A stretch of DNA of 64,000 nucleotides from Caulobacter sp. 73W (GTDB lineage: Bacteria > Pseudomonadota > Alphaproteobacteria > Caulobacterales > Caulobacteraceae): contig NZ_CP158375.1 in NCBI RefSeq assembly GCF_041021955.1, forward strand, positions 1,550,001 through 1,614,000, written 5' to 3'. The translations under genes were made by a program, and so were the position numbers. This document shows positions 39,679-48,253 of the stretch, piece by piece. Every line of letters starts with the position of its first letter. The first letter of the stretch is position 1. The notes under the pieces were generated by a model. The model was not told the origin of the DNA, searched no databases, and saw only the letters and a program-made list of their open reading frames with translations.

Positions 39679-42468
39679 TCAGCGCCTCCAGGTCAGGCGC
39701 AGGCCGTAGAAGCGCGGCTCGGCCATGACGTTGGTCGGCAGGCCGATGGACTTGCCCGCGCTGCCCGCGCCCTTGCGATAGGTCTCATCGGTGGCGTTGG
39801 TCACGAAGGCCTCGGCCTCCCACGGGGCGTTGTCGGGGCGGTAGCTGAGACGCACGTTCAGCAGGCCGACGCCATTCTGGAACTCGTCCACCGCCAGGTC
39901 GGGCACGATCAGACCCGCCTGCAGCTCGCGCCGGTCGTTGTCGTCCGCGAAGAAGATCTTGGAGCGATAGGTGTAGACCGGACGCAGGTCGAAGGTCCCG
40001 CCCAGAGCCTGATGGCGCAGGGACGCGCCCACCGACAGGCTGTGGTCGGGCGAACGCGCCAGGCGGTTGCCGTCATAGGCGCCGCGGGTGAAGCGCGCGT
40101 GGTTGTAGGCGTAGGTGGCGAACAGGTCGATGTCGGCCGTGGCCGCGAACTGCATTTGGCTTTCCACCCCGTAGGCGCGCGCCTTGCCGGCGTTGGTGGT
40201 CACGAAGGTGGAGCCGCGCTGCTCCCGCGTCTGAAAGTTCTCGTAGTCGTAGTAGTAGGTCGCCAGGTCCAGGCGCAGGCGTCGCGACAGAAGGTCGAAC
40301 TTGCCGCCCACCTCGTAGGTGTCGACTTGTTCCGACGGCGCGATGGCGAAGACCGGCGTACCGCCGGGCGCGCCCGGAGCGGCGGCGGACAGCACCGCCG
40401 GACGGCGGCCGCGCGAATAGCTAGCGTAGAGGTTGGCCTGAGGCGACACCGCATAGCGGGCGTTGGCGCGCCAGGTCAGGCCGTCGTCTGTCAGCGTCCG
40501 CTCGGTGAAGGCGCCGTTGGCGGCGGTCGGCTGGAAGGTGACGCCGAAGCCCGGCAGGGGCGCCGCCAGGTCCGTACCGTAAGCGGTCAGGCCCTGGATG
40601 ATGCCGCGCGCCGTGCCGATGGCGGTCGGCGTGCCCGGGGCCGCGATGCCGGCGGCGGCGATCGCCCCGCCGATGATGCTGCGGCGGGTCACCGAGCTGG
40701 CCCAGCGGGTCGCCTTCTCGTCGCGGGTGTAGCGAAGACCGGCCGACAGTTCGAGGCGGTCGGTGGCCTTGAAGGTCAGGTCGCCGAAGACGTCGTAGGA
40801 GTTGGTGTCGCTGCCGTTGCGCGACGTCTCCACGTGGGCGGTATCAAGACGCGCCGCCAGGGCCTGCCCCTCGGCCGCGGTCAGAGCCAAGCGGCCGCCG
40901 CTCTGCTGCAGCAGCAGGCCCTGGAGAATCTGACCGGTGAAGGCGGTATTGCCGAACAGGGCGGCCGGCGCCGGGACGTCGGCGGGCAAGCCCAGAACCG
41001 GGCCGCCGTTTAGCATGCCGGCCACCTGGGCCAGCAGCATGCGTTCGTCGAAGCGTACATCCACCCGGGCGTCGGCGCGCTCGCGATAGAAGTTGCCGCC
41101 GATGAAGCCGGTGACCCGGCCGCCGGCGTCGTAGTTCAGGCGCAGTTCCTGGCTGAAGTGCTCGCCGCCGATGTCCTCGCGGCTGGTGAACACCGGCAGG
41201 GAGATGCCGTCGGCGTCATAGATTTCCGCCGCCTGCACGTCGCGATAGCCGGTGACCGAGTTCAGGGTGAGGCTGTCGTTCAGCTTCAGCGAGGCCAGCA
41301 GGGTCGCGCCGGTGGAGTGCTGGTCGACGCCCAGGTGCTCGCCGGGAAAGAAGTCGGCGGGCTTGGCCAGGGCCGCGCCCTCGCTGAGGCTGAGACCGCC
41401 CAGCACCTGGCCGGTCGCCGGGTCGGTGGGGCGGCGGTACATGGACTTGAAGCCCGTGCCGTTCGTCTCGTCCTGCTGGTGGTTGACGATCAGGTCGGCG
41501 CGGAACCGGTCGTTCGGGCGCAGACTGACCACCGCGCGGTAGGCCTGAGTCTCGATGGCGTTCAGGTCGTCCTCGCTCCCCGGGGCGAGGTTGTCCATAT
41601 AGCCGTCGCGCGACTTGTAGCGGCCCGCCAGGCGGACGGAGATCACGTCGCTGAGCGGCATGTTGACCATGCCCTCGACCACGCGCAGGCCATAATTGCC
41701 CGCCTCGCCGGTCACGGACCAGTCGAGGTCGGGGCCGGCCTTGTTCTGGATGACGTTGATGGCGCCGATCAGGGCGCCGCGCCCGAACAGGGTCGACTGC
41801 GGGCCCTTGGCCACCTCGATCCGCTCGTTGTCGAACAGCTCCACAAAGGAGCCGCGGGACTTGGAGATCGAGACCCCGTCTTGGAAGATCGAGACGCGCG
41901 GCTCGGCGAAGGAGTTGCCGCCCGCCGAGTTGATGCCGCGCATGACGAAGATGGCGTTGTTGGGCGACTGGTCCTCGACCATCAGGCCGGGAACGTGGCT
42001 CGACAGTTCGCGAAAATTGGTGACCCCAAGGCGCTCCAGGTTGCGGCCGTTATAGGCGGTCAGGGCGAAGGGGACGTCCAGGCTGCGCTGCTCGCGCTTC
42101 TGGGCGGTGACGACGATCTCGGTCAGGGTCGCCAGCTCGGCCGGGGCGGCGGCGGCGCGCAGGGCGATGATCCGGCCGTCGTCAGAGGCGACCTCCAGGC
42201 CGCTGTCCTTCAGCAGCATCGACAGGGCAGCCTGGCGGGTCATGCGGCCCTGCACGGCGGGGGCGACGCTGGCGACACGGGCGCCGGAGGGGAACAGGAT
42301 CTGCACCCCGGCCTGGCGGGAGAACAGGTTCAGCGCCGAGCGCAGGTCCTGGCTCGGCACGTCGAAGGCGACCTGCTCCTGGGCGAAGGCGGGCGCGGCG
42401 GCCGTCAGGGCGCTGGCGGTCATCAGCATGGCCGCGAAGACCGAGCGCGGTTGAAGATCGAAGGTCAT
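39679..42468 (-). CDS. TonB-dependent receptor with STN signalling domain (cassette 1)
   Basis: A 929-residue outer-membrane receptor: signal peptide (1-30, ending APAFAQ), STN domain (about 32-105, FDVPSQDLRSALNLFSRQAGVQILFPSG), TonB box/plug (EIVVTAQKREQ ... FVMRGINSAGG ... GPQSTLFGRGALIGAINVI) and a 22-strand barrel ending LRLTWRR. The STN domain means it signals to the FecR/FecI pair upstream. ATG 42468 was chosen because it gives a proper signal peptide; the frame stays open far upstream but that part is a shadow of fecR. Operon: sigma, FecR, receptor, GDPD, suggesting import of a glycerophosphodiester-derived product. Confidence 0.92.
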   Translation of the reverse strand: MTFDLQPRSVFAAMLMTASALTAAAPAFAQEQVAFDVPSQDLRSALNLFSRQAGVQILFPSGARVASVAPAVQGRMTRQAALSMLLKDSGLEVASDDGRIIALRAAAAPAELATLTEIVVTAQKREQRSLDVPFALTAYNGRNLERLGVTNFRELSSHVPGLMVEDQSPNNAIFVMRGINSAGGNSFAEPRVSIFQDGVSISKSRGSFVELFDNERIEVAKGPQSTLFGRGALIGAINVIQNKAGPDLDWSVTGEAGNYGLRVVEGMVNMPLSDVISVRLAGRYKSRDGYMDNLAPGSEDDLNAIETQAYRAVVSLRPNDRFRADLIVNHQQDETNGTGFKSMYRRPTDPATGQVLGGLSLSEGAALAKPADFFPGEHLGVDQHSTGATLLASLKLNDSLTLNSVTGYRDVQAAEIYDADGISLPVFTSREDIGGEHFSQELRLNYDAGGRVTGFIGGNFYRERADARVDVRFDERMLLAQVAGMLNGGPVLGLPADVPAPAALFGNTAFTGQILQGLLLQQSGGRLALTAAEGQALAARLDTAHVETSRNGSDTNSYDVFGDLTFKATDRLELSAGLRYTRDEKATRWASSVTRRSIIGGAIAAAGIAAPGTPTAIGTARGIIQGLTAYGTDLAAPLPGFGVTFQPTAANGAFTERTLTDDGLTWRANARYAVSPQANLYASYSRGRRPAVLSAAAPGAPGGTPVFAIAPSEQVDTYEVGGKFDLLSRRLRLDLATYYYDYENFQTREQRGSTFVTTNAGKARAYGVESQMQFAATADIDLFATYAYNHARFTRGAYDGNRLARSPDHSLSVGASLRHQALGGTFDLRPVYTYRSKIFFADDNDRRELQAGLIVPDLAVDEFQNGVGLLNVRLSYRPDNAPWEAEAFVTNATDETYRKGAGSAGKSIGLPTNVMAEPRFYGLRLTWRR

Positions 42469-42551
42469 GTCGTCCCCCAAAAGGCACGCGCCGTGCGTGC
42501 TCTGTGGGGAAGGACGGTCGGAAGCGGGGCCGCCGCCAAATCGGCGCGGAA

Positions 42552-43511
42552 TTATTTGGCGCGATGCAGCAGCAGGTCGTCGCCGGACGGCTGCACGACG
42601 ACCCCGACGCTCTGCGACAGGGCGTGCAGGAAGTCGGACGGATCGGTGGAGGTGAAGCGCCCGCCGATGCGGATCTGGCCGGTGGCGGCGTCGGCGATCA
42701 CCAGCTTGCGCTGCAGGTGGCGATTGTACTCGGCCACGGCGGTGGACAGGGGCGCGTCCTCGAAGACCAGCTCCCCATGCGGCCAGGCGGCGGCGGCGCT
42801 GAGCTCCTGCTCGGTGGCGGCGCGGCTGACGCTCTGGACGCCGCCCACCTTCAGCAAGGTCCTCGCGCCCAGCGGGGCGTCGGCCAGGCGCGTCGGCGCG
42901 ACTCGGCCTTGCAGCACCAGAAGCTCGATCGTCTCGTCTCGGCGGCGGATGTTGAACAGGCCGCCGGGGGCCAGGGCGATGGGATCGCCCTCCCCCGCCA
43001 GCTCGCAGGGCGCGGCGTTGCGGCCGACCCGCACGGACATCTCCCCGCGCTCCAGCCACAGGCGGCGGGCGCCGTCGGACATGCGCCAGGCGACGCGGGT
43101 GTCGGTGTTCAGGCCCAGGCGCGTGCCATCCGGCAGGGTGACGTCGCTGCGCTGGCCGACGGCGGTGCTCAGGCGCTCGCGGCCGAAGGCGCGCTGCCCG
43201 GCGACTAGGCCGCCCACCACCGCGATCCCGCCCATGGAGGCGGCGGTCAGGAACCAGCGGCGATCGGGAGCCCGAGGCTTCGGCTCGGGCCGCGCGCCGA
43301 AGGTCTTGGCCTCGTCCAGGTCCGACCACAGGCCGGCCAGGCGGGCGAAAGCGGCGGCGTGGCGCGCGTCCTGGGCCCGCCATTGTTCGAACGCCTCGCG
43401 GTCGGCCGTGCCGCATTCCAGGGCCGCCAGCCATCGCGCCGCCGCGCGAGCTGCCTCGGCGGAGTTGAAGTCGCGGCCGGGCGCGGAAAGATCGTCGGTC
43501 GGTCGGTCCAT
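42552..43511 (-). CDS. FecR family anti-sigma factor (cassette 1)
   Basis: A 319-residue inner-membrane regulator. The N-terminal cytoplasmic DUF4880-like region (FNSAEAARAAARWLAALECGTADREAFEQWRAQDARHAAAFARL) binds the sigma factor, one TM follows at about 88-106 (FLTAASMGGIAVVGGLVAG), then the periplasmic FecR domain (DVTLPDGTRLGLNTDTRVAW) and a C-terminal STN-like part (LSTAVAEYNRH). It passes the receptor signal to the ECF sigma factor encoded upstream. Confidence 0.92.
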   Translation of the reverse strand: MDRPTDDLSAPGRDFNSAEAARAAARWLAALECGTADREAFEQWRAQDARHAAAFARLAGLWSDLDEAKTFGARPEPKPRAPDRRWFLTAASMGGIAVVGGLVAGQRAFGRERLSTAVGQRSDVTLPDGTRLGLNTDTRVAWRMSDGARRLWLERGEMSVRVGRNAAPCELAGEGDPIALAPGGLFNIRRRDETIELLVLQGRVAPTRLADAPLGARTLLKVGGVQSVSRAATEQELSAAAAWPHGELVFEDAPLSTAVAEYNRHLQRKLVIADAATGQIRIGGRFTSTDPSDFLHALSQSVGVVVQPSGDDLLLHRAK

Positions 43512-43575
43512 GGCGGTGATCCAGTCTAAAGACGGGCGAGAAGGCCCGCACCACCAACAGGACGTGAAATTTTTT

Positions 43576-44169
43576 CTAGGACTGGCGACGGCGACGGCGC
43601 GCCGGCTCGGAGGACGCCTTGGGCGCCGGCTCGCGGTCCACGGCCTCGGCCAGCAGTTCGAGCCCGCGCGCCAGGCGTTTTTCCAGGGTCGACAGGCTGA
43701 TGCCCAGGCGATCGGCGATGCCGCGCGGGGGCATTTCCTGGAAGCGGCGCATGACCAGGATGTCGCGATACTTGGCCGGCAGGGTCTCCAGCGCGCGCAG
43801 CACCGCCCGCAGGCGGTCGCGCATCAGGGTCTGTTCCTGCGGATCGGGATCGGGGTCGGCCAGGTCGAAGGCGTCGAAGGCGGCCACGTGGCGGATGTCC
43901 ACCACCCGCGACCGGCGCAGACGCTCCACCGCCAGGTTGCGGACCACGGTCAGGACATAGGCGCGCGGCGCGGTCAGGCCGCGCCAGGCCTCCATGCCCA
44001 GGACGCGGGCATAGGCCTCCTGCACCAATTCCTTGGCTTCCTCGCGGTCGGAGGTGAAGCGCAACGCCTGGCTCAGATAGGCGCGCTCGTGCGGCAGCAC
44101 GTTCGCGATGAACCAGCGGTCGATGTCGCGCAGATAGGACAAGGGCGTGTCTCGTGAGCACGTCCTCAT
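43576..44169 (-). CDS. FecI-like ECF sigma factor (cassette 1)
   Basis: A 197-residue sigma factor: region 2 (ALRFTSDREEAKELVQEAYARVL ... APRAYVLTVVRNLAVERLRRSR, about 30-95) and region 4 (LETLPAKYRDILVMRRFQEMPPRGIADRLGISLSTLEKRLARGLELL). The C-terminal tail is Arg/Pro-rich. ATG 44169 was chosen; the longer open frame upstream runs into the divergent sigma gene. It is likely to direct transcription of the receptor operon when the receptor is occupied. Confidence 0.9.
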   Translation of the reverse strand: MRTCSRDTPLSYLRDIDRWFIANVLPHERAYLSQALRFTSDREEAKELVQEAYARVLGMEAWRGLTAPRAYVLTVVRNLAVERLRRSRVVDIRHVAAFDAFDLADPDPDPQEQTLMRDRLRAVLRALETLPAKYRDILVMRRFQEMPPRGIADRLGISLSTLEKRLARGLELLAEAVDREPAPKASSEPARRRRRQS

Positions 44170-44235
44170 AGCGCCGACGCATGTCAGGCTTGTGATGGCG
44201 CCTTCTGACCCACGACTGTCACACAAGAAGGCTAG
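44170..44235. promoter_or_regulatory. shared divergent promoter region of two ECF sigma genes
   Basis: Only 66 bp separate two divergent FecI-like genes. Both basal promoters must lie in or overlap this interval or the starts of the genes. I see no unambiguous -35/-10 pair. The proximity makes cross-talk between the cassettes likely. Confidence 0.5.
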
Positions 44236-44853
44236 ATGCTCGCGGCCATGACCCTGGCCACGCAAGAACGGGCGATCTGGTTGGCGCGCAACGTGTTGCC
44301 GTATGAACCGGCCCTGCGGGCGTGGCTTGGACGCCGCCCCCTGCCCGGCCTGGACGTCGACGACATCATCCAGGAGGCCTATGCGATCCTGGCGGGCCTG
44401 GAGTCGGTCGAGCACATCCGAAACCCGCGCACCTATCTGTTCGAAGTCGCCAAGTCGGTGATCCTACAGGCCCTGCGCCGCAGCCGCATTGTCGCGTTCG
44501 AGGCCCTGGCCGAGGCCGAGGGAATGGATTTTCCCTCCGGCGCGCCGTCGCCCGAGGACGTCGCCGCTGACCGCCAGGAACTGGGCCGCGTCGCCGCCCT
44601 GATCGCCGGCCTACCGGGCAAATGCCGCGAGGCCTTCACCCTGCGCAAGGTCCACGGCCTGTCCCAGCGCGAGGTCGCCCAGCGCATGGGCGTCTCGGAG
44701 AACACGGTCGAGAAGCACGTGGGAAAAGGCATCGCCCTGTTGATGGATGCGATGGGACGTGGCGGAAACCGTCGCGCCCGGGCATCTAGAGACCGTGACG
44801 CCGAAGAACCGATCGAAATTGACCGCGACCGCCGAAAGCAGCGCCGAGATTGA
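44236..44853 (+). CDS. FecI-like ECF sigma factor (cassette 2)
   Basis: A 205-residue sigma factor: region 2 (LDVDDIIQEAYAILAGL ... NPRTYLFEVAKSVILQALRRSRI) and region 4 (LIAGLPGKCREAFTLRKVHGLSQREVAQRMGVSENTVEKHVGKGIALL). AGAAGG lies before the ATG. Its 3' end overlaps the frame of the FecR gene downstream by about 60-107 nt depending on the FecR start. Divergent from the cassette 1 sigma gene. Confidence 0.9.
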   Translation: MLAAMTLATQERAIWLARNVLPYEPALRAWLGRRPLPGLDVDDIIQEAYAILAGLESVEHIRNPRTYLFEVAKSVILQALRRSRIVAFEALAEAEGMDFPSGAPSPEDVAADRQELGRVAALIAGLPGKCREAFTLRKVHGLSQREVAQRMGVSENTVEKHVGKGIALLMDAMGRGGNRRARASRDRDAEEPIEIDRDRRKQRRD

Positions 44854-45781
44854 TGCGGCCGCAGCGGCCTGGGCCGCGCGCGCGGATCGCGGACCGCTGT
44901 CGCCCAAGGACCAGGCCGACCTGGAAGCCTGGGCGGCGGTCGATCCGCGCCGGGCTGGCGCCTATGCCCGCGCCCTGGCGGTCAGCGTCCACCTGGATCG
45001 CGCCCAGGGTTTGGGTAAGGACTTCGAGCCCAGGCGCCATCCCGCCGCGCGCGCGCTCGACCGCCGCCGCCTGATCCTGTCCGGCGGCCTGCTGGCGGCG
45101 GCCTCCGTGGTCGGCATAGTGGGATTCGTGGCCACGGATCGCAGCGCGCGCCTGACCACGCGCAAGGGCGACATCCGCCGCGCGTCCCTGGCCGACGGCT
45201 CGGCGGCGACGCTGAACACCGACACCCGCCTGCGCACCGCCTTCGATGATCGAGGGCGGCGGATCTTCCTGCTGCAGGGCGAGGCCCTGTTCGACGTGGC
45301 CAAGGATCCGGCCCGTCCTTTCGTGGTGACCGCGGGCGACGTGCGGGTGCGCGCGGTAGGCACCAGCTTCACCGTCCGCCGGCTGGATGACAGCGCGGTT
45401 ACCGTGGTGGTGCGCGAAGGCGTGGTCGAGGTCACGCGTGGGAACGAGCCCCCCGTGCGCCTGGCCGCCGCCCAGACGGTCCAGGTCGCCGTCGGCGCGC
45501 CCCTGGCCCCAGCGGCCATCGGCGGAGCGGCGGTGGAGCGGGCCATGGCCTGGCGGCAGGGCATGATCGACCTGGACGGCCTGACCCTGGGCGAGGCCGC
45601 CGGTCAGTTCGCCCGCTATTCCGACCGACGCATCGTCATCGACGACCCGGTCGTGGCCCGGCTGAAGGTGGCCGGCCTGTTCTCGGCCAGCGACCCCGAA
45701 GGTTTCGCCCGCGCCGCCGCGCTCAGCCTGGGCCTGACCGCCGAGACCCAGGCGGACGGTGTCCGACTGCGCGGCTCCTAG
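44747..45781 (+). CDS. FecR family anti-sigma factor (cassette 2)
   Basis: A 344-residue regulator: N-terminal cytoplasmic part (EIDAAAAAWAARADRGPLSPKDQADLEAWAAVDPRRAGAYARAL), TM about 110-130 (LILSGGLLAAASVVGIVGFVA), FecR periplasmic domain (RASLADGSAATLNTDTRLRTAFDDRGRRIFLLQGEALFDVAKDPARPFVV) and STN-like end. The start is uncertain: ATG 44747 overlaps the sigma gene by 107 nt; GTG 44795 would shorten it by 16 residues and fits the family N-terminus as well. Confidence 0.88.
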   Translation: MRWDVAETVAPGHLETVTPKNRSKLTATAESSAEIDAAAAAWAARADRGPLSPKDQADLEAWAAVDPRRAGAYARALAVSVHLDRAQGLGKDFEPRRHPAARALDRRRLILSGGLLAAASVVGIVGFVATDRSARLTTRKGDIRRASLADGSAATLNTDTRLRTAFDDRGRRIFLLQGEALFDVAKDPARPFVVTAGDVRVRAVGTSFTVRRLDDSAVTVVVREGVVEVTRGNEPPVRLAAAQTVQVAVGAPLAPAAIGGAAVERAMAWRQGMIDLDGLTLGEAAGQFARYSDRRIVIDDPVVARLKVAGLFSASDPEGFARAAALSLGLTAETQADGVRLRGS

Positions 45782-45876
45782 AAAAAGTTGGCGGCCGGCA
45801 TGGCGGAACTTCGCCGGTCGTCCCTCCACCCCAGTGAGACCGGCGCAGCGCCGGTTCTGTTAGGGGCAAGACCACG

Positions 45877-48249
45877 ATGTTGAAGACGATCCTCGCGGGC
45901 GGTGTCGCCGCCCTGGCCCTGGGCTGCGCCCTGCCGGCCGCAGCCCAGCAGCGGACCTTCGATGTGCCGCCCCAGGCGGCGGGCTCGGCCATCTCGGTCT
46001 TCGCGCGTCAGTCCGGCCTTCAGGTCGTGGCCCCGGCCGACGGCCTGCAAGGCGTCCGCACCCAGGCGCTCAAGGGCCAGATGGACGCCCGCGCCGCCCT
46101 TCGCCGGCTGATCGAGGGCACGGGCCTGGAGATCGCCTCGGACAGCGGCGGCGTCATCGTCCTGCGCCGCGCCTCGAGCGGCGGCGCGGAGGCGGCCCTG
46201 GCCGAGCCGGCCGCCCTCGACACCATCATCGTCACCGCCCAGAAGCGCGACGAAAGCGCCCAGAGCGTGCCGATCTCGCTGACCGCCCTGTCGGGCCGCA
46301 CGGTGGAGACCTATCGCCTGGAGACCCTGCGCGACATCTCGCGCCTGACGCCCGGCCTGCTGGTCTCGGCCTTCAGCCAGAGCAGTCCGACCATCGCTGT
46401 GCGCGGCGCGACCAACACCTTCACCCAGATCGGCGCCAACAAGCCGGTGGCTGTGGTGGTCGATGACCTGTTCATCCCGCGCAACAGCGCCGCCACCTTC
46501 GAGCTCTACGGCCTCAGTTCGGTCCAGGTGCTCAAAGGTCCGCAAGGCACCCTGTTCGGTCGCAACGTCACCGGCGGCGCCATCGTGCTGGACACCGGCA
46601 AGCCGGCCTTCAACGACTTTTCCGGCGCGCTTCGCGTGGGTGGAGGCAACTATGCCCTGAAGCAGGTGGACGGACGCGTGGACGTGCCGGTCAGCGACAC
46701 GGCAGCCTTGCGCTTCGCCGGCTCGCTGAAGCAGCATGACGGCTATGGTCGCGACCGCCTGACGGGCCGAGAACAGGACGACCTGGACAGCACCAGCTTT
46801 CGCGCCCAGGCCCGCCTGCTGCCCGCCGAGGGCTTAGAAGTTCTGCTGAGCGCCGACTACGCCGACGACCGCAACGGCGGCCGCACCCTGTCATCCAAGG
46901 GCGCCGGTTCGGACGGCGACCGCCGGACCTCGGAGCTGGGTTACAATCAAAGCTTCGCCCGCAATCAGTGGGGCAGCTCGGCGCGTGTCTACTGGAACGC
47001 GCCGGTCGGCGGGGTGACCTCGATCACCGGCTATCGCTGGTCGCAGTCGGGCGAGGACTTTTCCGGCACGGGGACGAGCTACGCCTTCCTGGCCGGGACC
47101 AACAGCCAGTCGGTGAACCGCGACGTGGACAAGGTCGGCCTGCTGTCCCAGGAGCTGCGCTACGCCAGCCCGAAATGGGGCTGGGGCGACTTCGTCACCG
47201 GCGTATACCTGGCCCACGAGGACGCCGAGCGTCAGCTGCGCGTGCGCACCCTGGCGGCGGTGACCGGCGCCACGGCGACCGACGTGCTGACCGACCAAGC
47301 TGTGAAGACCCGCAGCTACGCCGTCTTCGCCGACGGCGTGGTTCACCTGACGGCCAATCTCGATCTGACCTTGGGCGCCCGCTACACCCGCGATGAAAAG
47401 ACCGCCTCGCTGGTCCGCACCGACTTCGTCCGCCCTGCGACCGGCAGCTTCACCGCCCGCGACCTGGAGGCTGACTGGGGCGAGCTGACCCCGCGCGCCG
47501 TGCTGACCTGGGCGCCGCGCACCGATCTTCGGGTCTATGGCAGCGTCACGCGCGGCTACACCGCCGGCGGCTTCAACACCGACGCGGCGGCCCTGGCGGC
47601 CCTGACCACTCCGTTCGCGTCCGAGACGGTGACCAACTACGAGCTGGGGGTGAAGTCCGAATGGCTGGACGACCGACTGCGCATCAACGCCTCGGTCTTC
47701 CACATGGAATACAAGGACAAGCAGGAGCTTTTCTTCAACAACCTGACCCGCATCCTGACCATCACCAACGCCGGTCAGGCGACCATCGAGGGCGCGGAAA
47801 TCGAGATCGCCTACCGCCCGGTCTCCTGGCTGAACCTGATGGGCAGCTACGGCCTGCTGGACACGGTGTACGACGACTTCGTCATTCCGGGCGGGGCGGT
47901 GAACACCGGCAACCCCCTGGGCTCGTCGCCGCGCAACAAGGGCTCCCTGGCCGCCGACATCCGCGCGCCCCTGGGGGAGGCAGGCTACCTGACCGGCTCG
48001 ATCAGCTGGGCCTATACGGACAGCTACTTCACCGGCGCCACCAAGGACCCGAACCTGCACATCGAGGCCTACGCCCTGACCAACCTGTCGATCGGCTACG
48101 AGACCCGCGACGGCCGCTGGGCGGTCACCGCCTGGGGCAAGAACCTGGGCGACGAGGACTTCCTGCTGACCCCGTCCACCCAGGGCGTGCTGGCTGAATA
48201 TCTGGGCGAGCCACGCACCTGGGGCGTGATGCTCTCGGCGCGGTTCTAG
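45877..48249 (+). CDS. TonB-dependent receptor with STN domain (cassette 2)
   Basis: A 790-residue outer-membrane receptor: signal peptide (1-23, ending PAAAQQ), STN domain (about 25-100, FDVPPQAAGSAISVFARQSGLQVVAPADG), TonB box (DTIIVTAQKRDES), plug (TIAVRGATNTFTQIG; GPQGTLFGRNVTGGAIVLDTG) and barrel ending WGVMLSARF. It belongs with the sigma/FecR pair upstream. The metallo-beta-lactamase-fold enzyme begins 4 nt after its stop, so both are one operon. Confidence 0.92.
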   Translation: MLKTILAGGVAALALGCALPAAAQQRTFDVPPQAAGSAISVFARQSGLQVVAPADGLQGVRTQALKGQMDARAALRRLIEGTGLEIASDSGGVIVLRRASSGGAEAALAEPAALDTIIVTAQKRDESAQSVPISLTALSGRTVETYRLETLRDISRLTPGLLVSAFSQSSPTIAVRGATNTFTQIGANKPVAVVVDDLFIPRNSAATFELYGLSSVQVLKGPQGTLFGRNVTGGAIVLDTGKPAFNDFSGALRVGGGNYALKQVDGRVDVPVSDTAALRFAGSLKQHDGYGRDRLTGREQDDLDSTSFRAQARLLPAEGLEVLLSADYADDRNGGRTLSSKGAGSDGDRRTSELGYNQSFARNQWGSSARVYWNAPVGGVTSITGYRWSQSGEDFSGTGTSYAFLAGTNSQSVNRDVDKVGLLSQELRYASPKWGWGDFVTGVYLAHEDAERQLRVRTLAAVTGATATDVLTDQAVKTRSYAVFADGVVHLTANLDLTLGARYTRDEKTASLVRTDFVRPATGSFTARDLEADWGELTPRAVLTWAPRTDLRVYGSVTRGYTAGGFNTDAAALAALTTPFASETVTNYELGVKSEWLDDRLRINASVFHMEYKDKQELFFNNLTRILTITNAGQATIEGAEIEIAYRPVSWLNLMGSYGLLDTVYDDFVIPGGAVNTGNPLGSSPRNKGSLAADIRAPLGEAGYLTGSISWAYTDSYFTGATKDPNLHIEAYALTNLSIGYETRDGRWAVTAWGKNLGDEDFLLTPSTQGVLAEYLGEPRTWGVMLSARF

Positions 48250-48253
48250 GCCG

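Noticed and set aside
42469-43557. Long N-terminal extension of the cassette 1 receptor to 43557
   Set aside because: The extension is another frame of the FecR gene. The ATG at 42468 gives a proper signal peptide and STN domain.
41158-44157. 999-codon open frame on the plus strand opposite receptor and FecR genes
   Set aside because: Low-complexity Gly/Ala/Arg/Gln composition with no family motif. The opposite strand has clear STN, plug, barrel and FecR domains. Long antisense frames are common in high-GC DNA.
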